A DNA stretch of 6,203 nucleotides from Treponema sp. Lineage in GTDB: Bacteria > Spirochaetota > Spirochaetia > Treponematales > Breznakiellaceae. The notes under the pieces are model-generated. The model made no database searches and had not been told where the DNA came from. It saw only the letters and a list, made by a program, of their open reading frames with translations. Shown piece after piece: positions 5,995 through 6,203 of this stretch (position 1 is its first letter; every line of letters begins with the position of its first letter). The stretch is taken from the NCBI GenBank assembly GCA_009780545.1, contig WQZW01000095.1:1-6203 (forward strand), read 5' to 3'. The translations under genes were made by a program, and so were the position numbers.

Positions 5995-6003
5995 TGCTAT
6001 ACT
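5995..6003 (+). promoter_or_regulatory. Extended -10 promoter for the downstream pyrophosphatase gene
   Basis: TGC followed by TATACT (5998-6003) is a good extended -10 element; TATACT matches 5 of 6 consensus bases. The expected -35 zone (about 5974-5981) has no recognisable hexamer, which is normal for extended -10 promoters. Transcription would start near 6010, giving a leader of only about 15 nt before the ATG at 6025. A G-rich GGGGGA at 6008-6013 is a weak ribosome site. Confidence 0.6.
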
Positions 6004-6024
6004 TTGACGGGGGACCCGCATATT

Positions 6025-6203
6025 ATGGAAAAGAAAATCTACGTCTTGGGACACAGGAACCCGGACACCGACTCGGTGGTCTCGGCCGCCGCCTACGCCA
6101 GGCTCAAGCAGGGCCTGGGTTTCGACAACTGCGTCGCGGCGAGGGTCGGTAAGGCCAGCCCCCAGACCAAGTACATCTTCGAGCGTTTCGGCATCGATCT
6201 GCC
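6025..6203 (+). CDS. ppaC: Manganese-dependent inorganic pyrophosphatase, DHH family (partial, N-terminus only)
   Basis: The first 59 codons are present; the gene runs off the window. GHRNPDTDS at residues 9-17 is the hallmark first motif of family II pyrophosphatases in the DHH phosphoesterase superfamily. His10, Asp14 and Asp16 match the Mn/Co ligands of the known enzymes. The enzyme hydrolyses inorganic diphosphate to phosphate in the cytoplasm and pulls biosynthetic reactions forward. The segment after the motif (VSAAAYARLKQ, then ARVGKASPQTKYIFERFGI) resembles the longer clostridial and spirochaete forms that carry an inserted CBS-domain regulatory module, but that part lies outside the window. 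Another DHH phosphoesterase is possible, though the NPDTDS wording favours pyrophosphatase. It is separated from miaA by 211 nt with its own promoter, so it is probably an independent unit. Confidence 0.85.
   Translation, partial: MEKKIYVLGHRNPDTDSVVSAAAYARLKQGLGFDNCVAARVGKASPQTKYIFERFGIDL

Noticed and set aside
1..6203. Novel defence, mobile or other undescribed system
   Set aside because: Every substantial coding region belongs to a known flagellar or housekeeping family, and no transposase, repeat array, atypical base composition or orphan gene is visible.

Overview
The window reads as ordinary chromosomal DNA from a GC-rich (above 60% by eye) spirochaete, most likely of the Treponema/Spirochaeta group. 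The basis is gene order and protein style. A flgN-like gene, flgK, flgL, fliW and csrA run in one direction, an arrangement I recall from Treponema and Borrelia. The omega subunit is short and of the spirochaete type. The species cannot be fixed from sequence alone. All recognised genes lie on the + strand. The long minus-strand ORFs are high-GC shadows.

Region 1 (1-4525) is a flagellar hook-junction and regulation operon. A strong sigma-28 (FliA/SigD-class) promoter candidate ends at 66 with an exact GCCGATAA -10 element. It is followed by a putative FlgN export chaperone (119-586), the hook-filament junction proteins FlgK (609-2480) and FlgL (2506-3759), the CsrA antagonist FliW (GTG start, 3768-4262) and the RNA-binding regulator CsrA (4256-4525, overlapping fliW by 7 nt). 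The chaperone would deliver FlgK and FlgL to the flagellar export apparatus. FliW and CsrA form the protein/RNA switch that ties flagellin synthesis to filament assembly.

Region 2 (4526-5813) starts with a GC-rich hairpin after csrA. Next comes a near-consensus sigma-70 promoter (TTGACA-17-TACATT) whose -35 overlaps a perfect 8-bp inverted repeat. It drives rpoZ (RNA polymerase omega, 4625-4822), apparently leaderless or without a Shine-Dalgarno sequence, and miaA (tRNA dimethylallyltransferase, 4845-5813).

Region 3 (5814-6203) is a 211-nt non-coding stretch with three short GC-rich hairpins and an extended -10 promoter (TGCTATACT). It is followed by the start of a DHH-family manganese-dependent inorganic pyrophosphatase gene, cut by the window end.

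I see no mobile element, CRISPR array, tRNA, rRNA or obviously novel system. The points worth a second look are regulatory: the sigma-28 promoter placing csrA/fliW in the late flagellar class, possible CsrA feedback on the flgN leader, the operator-like dyad at the rpoZ promoter, and the leaderless rpoZ start.
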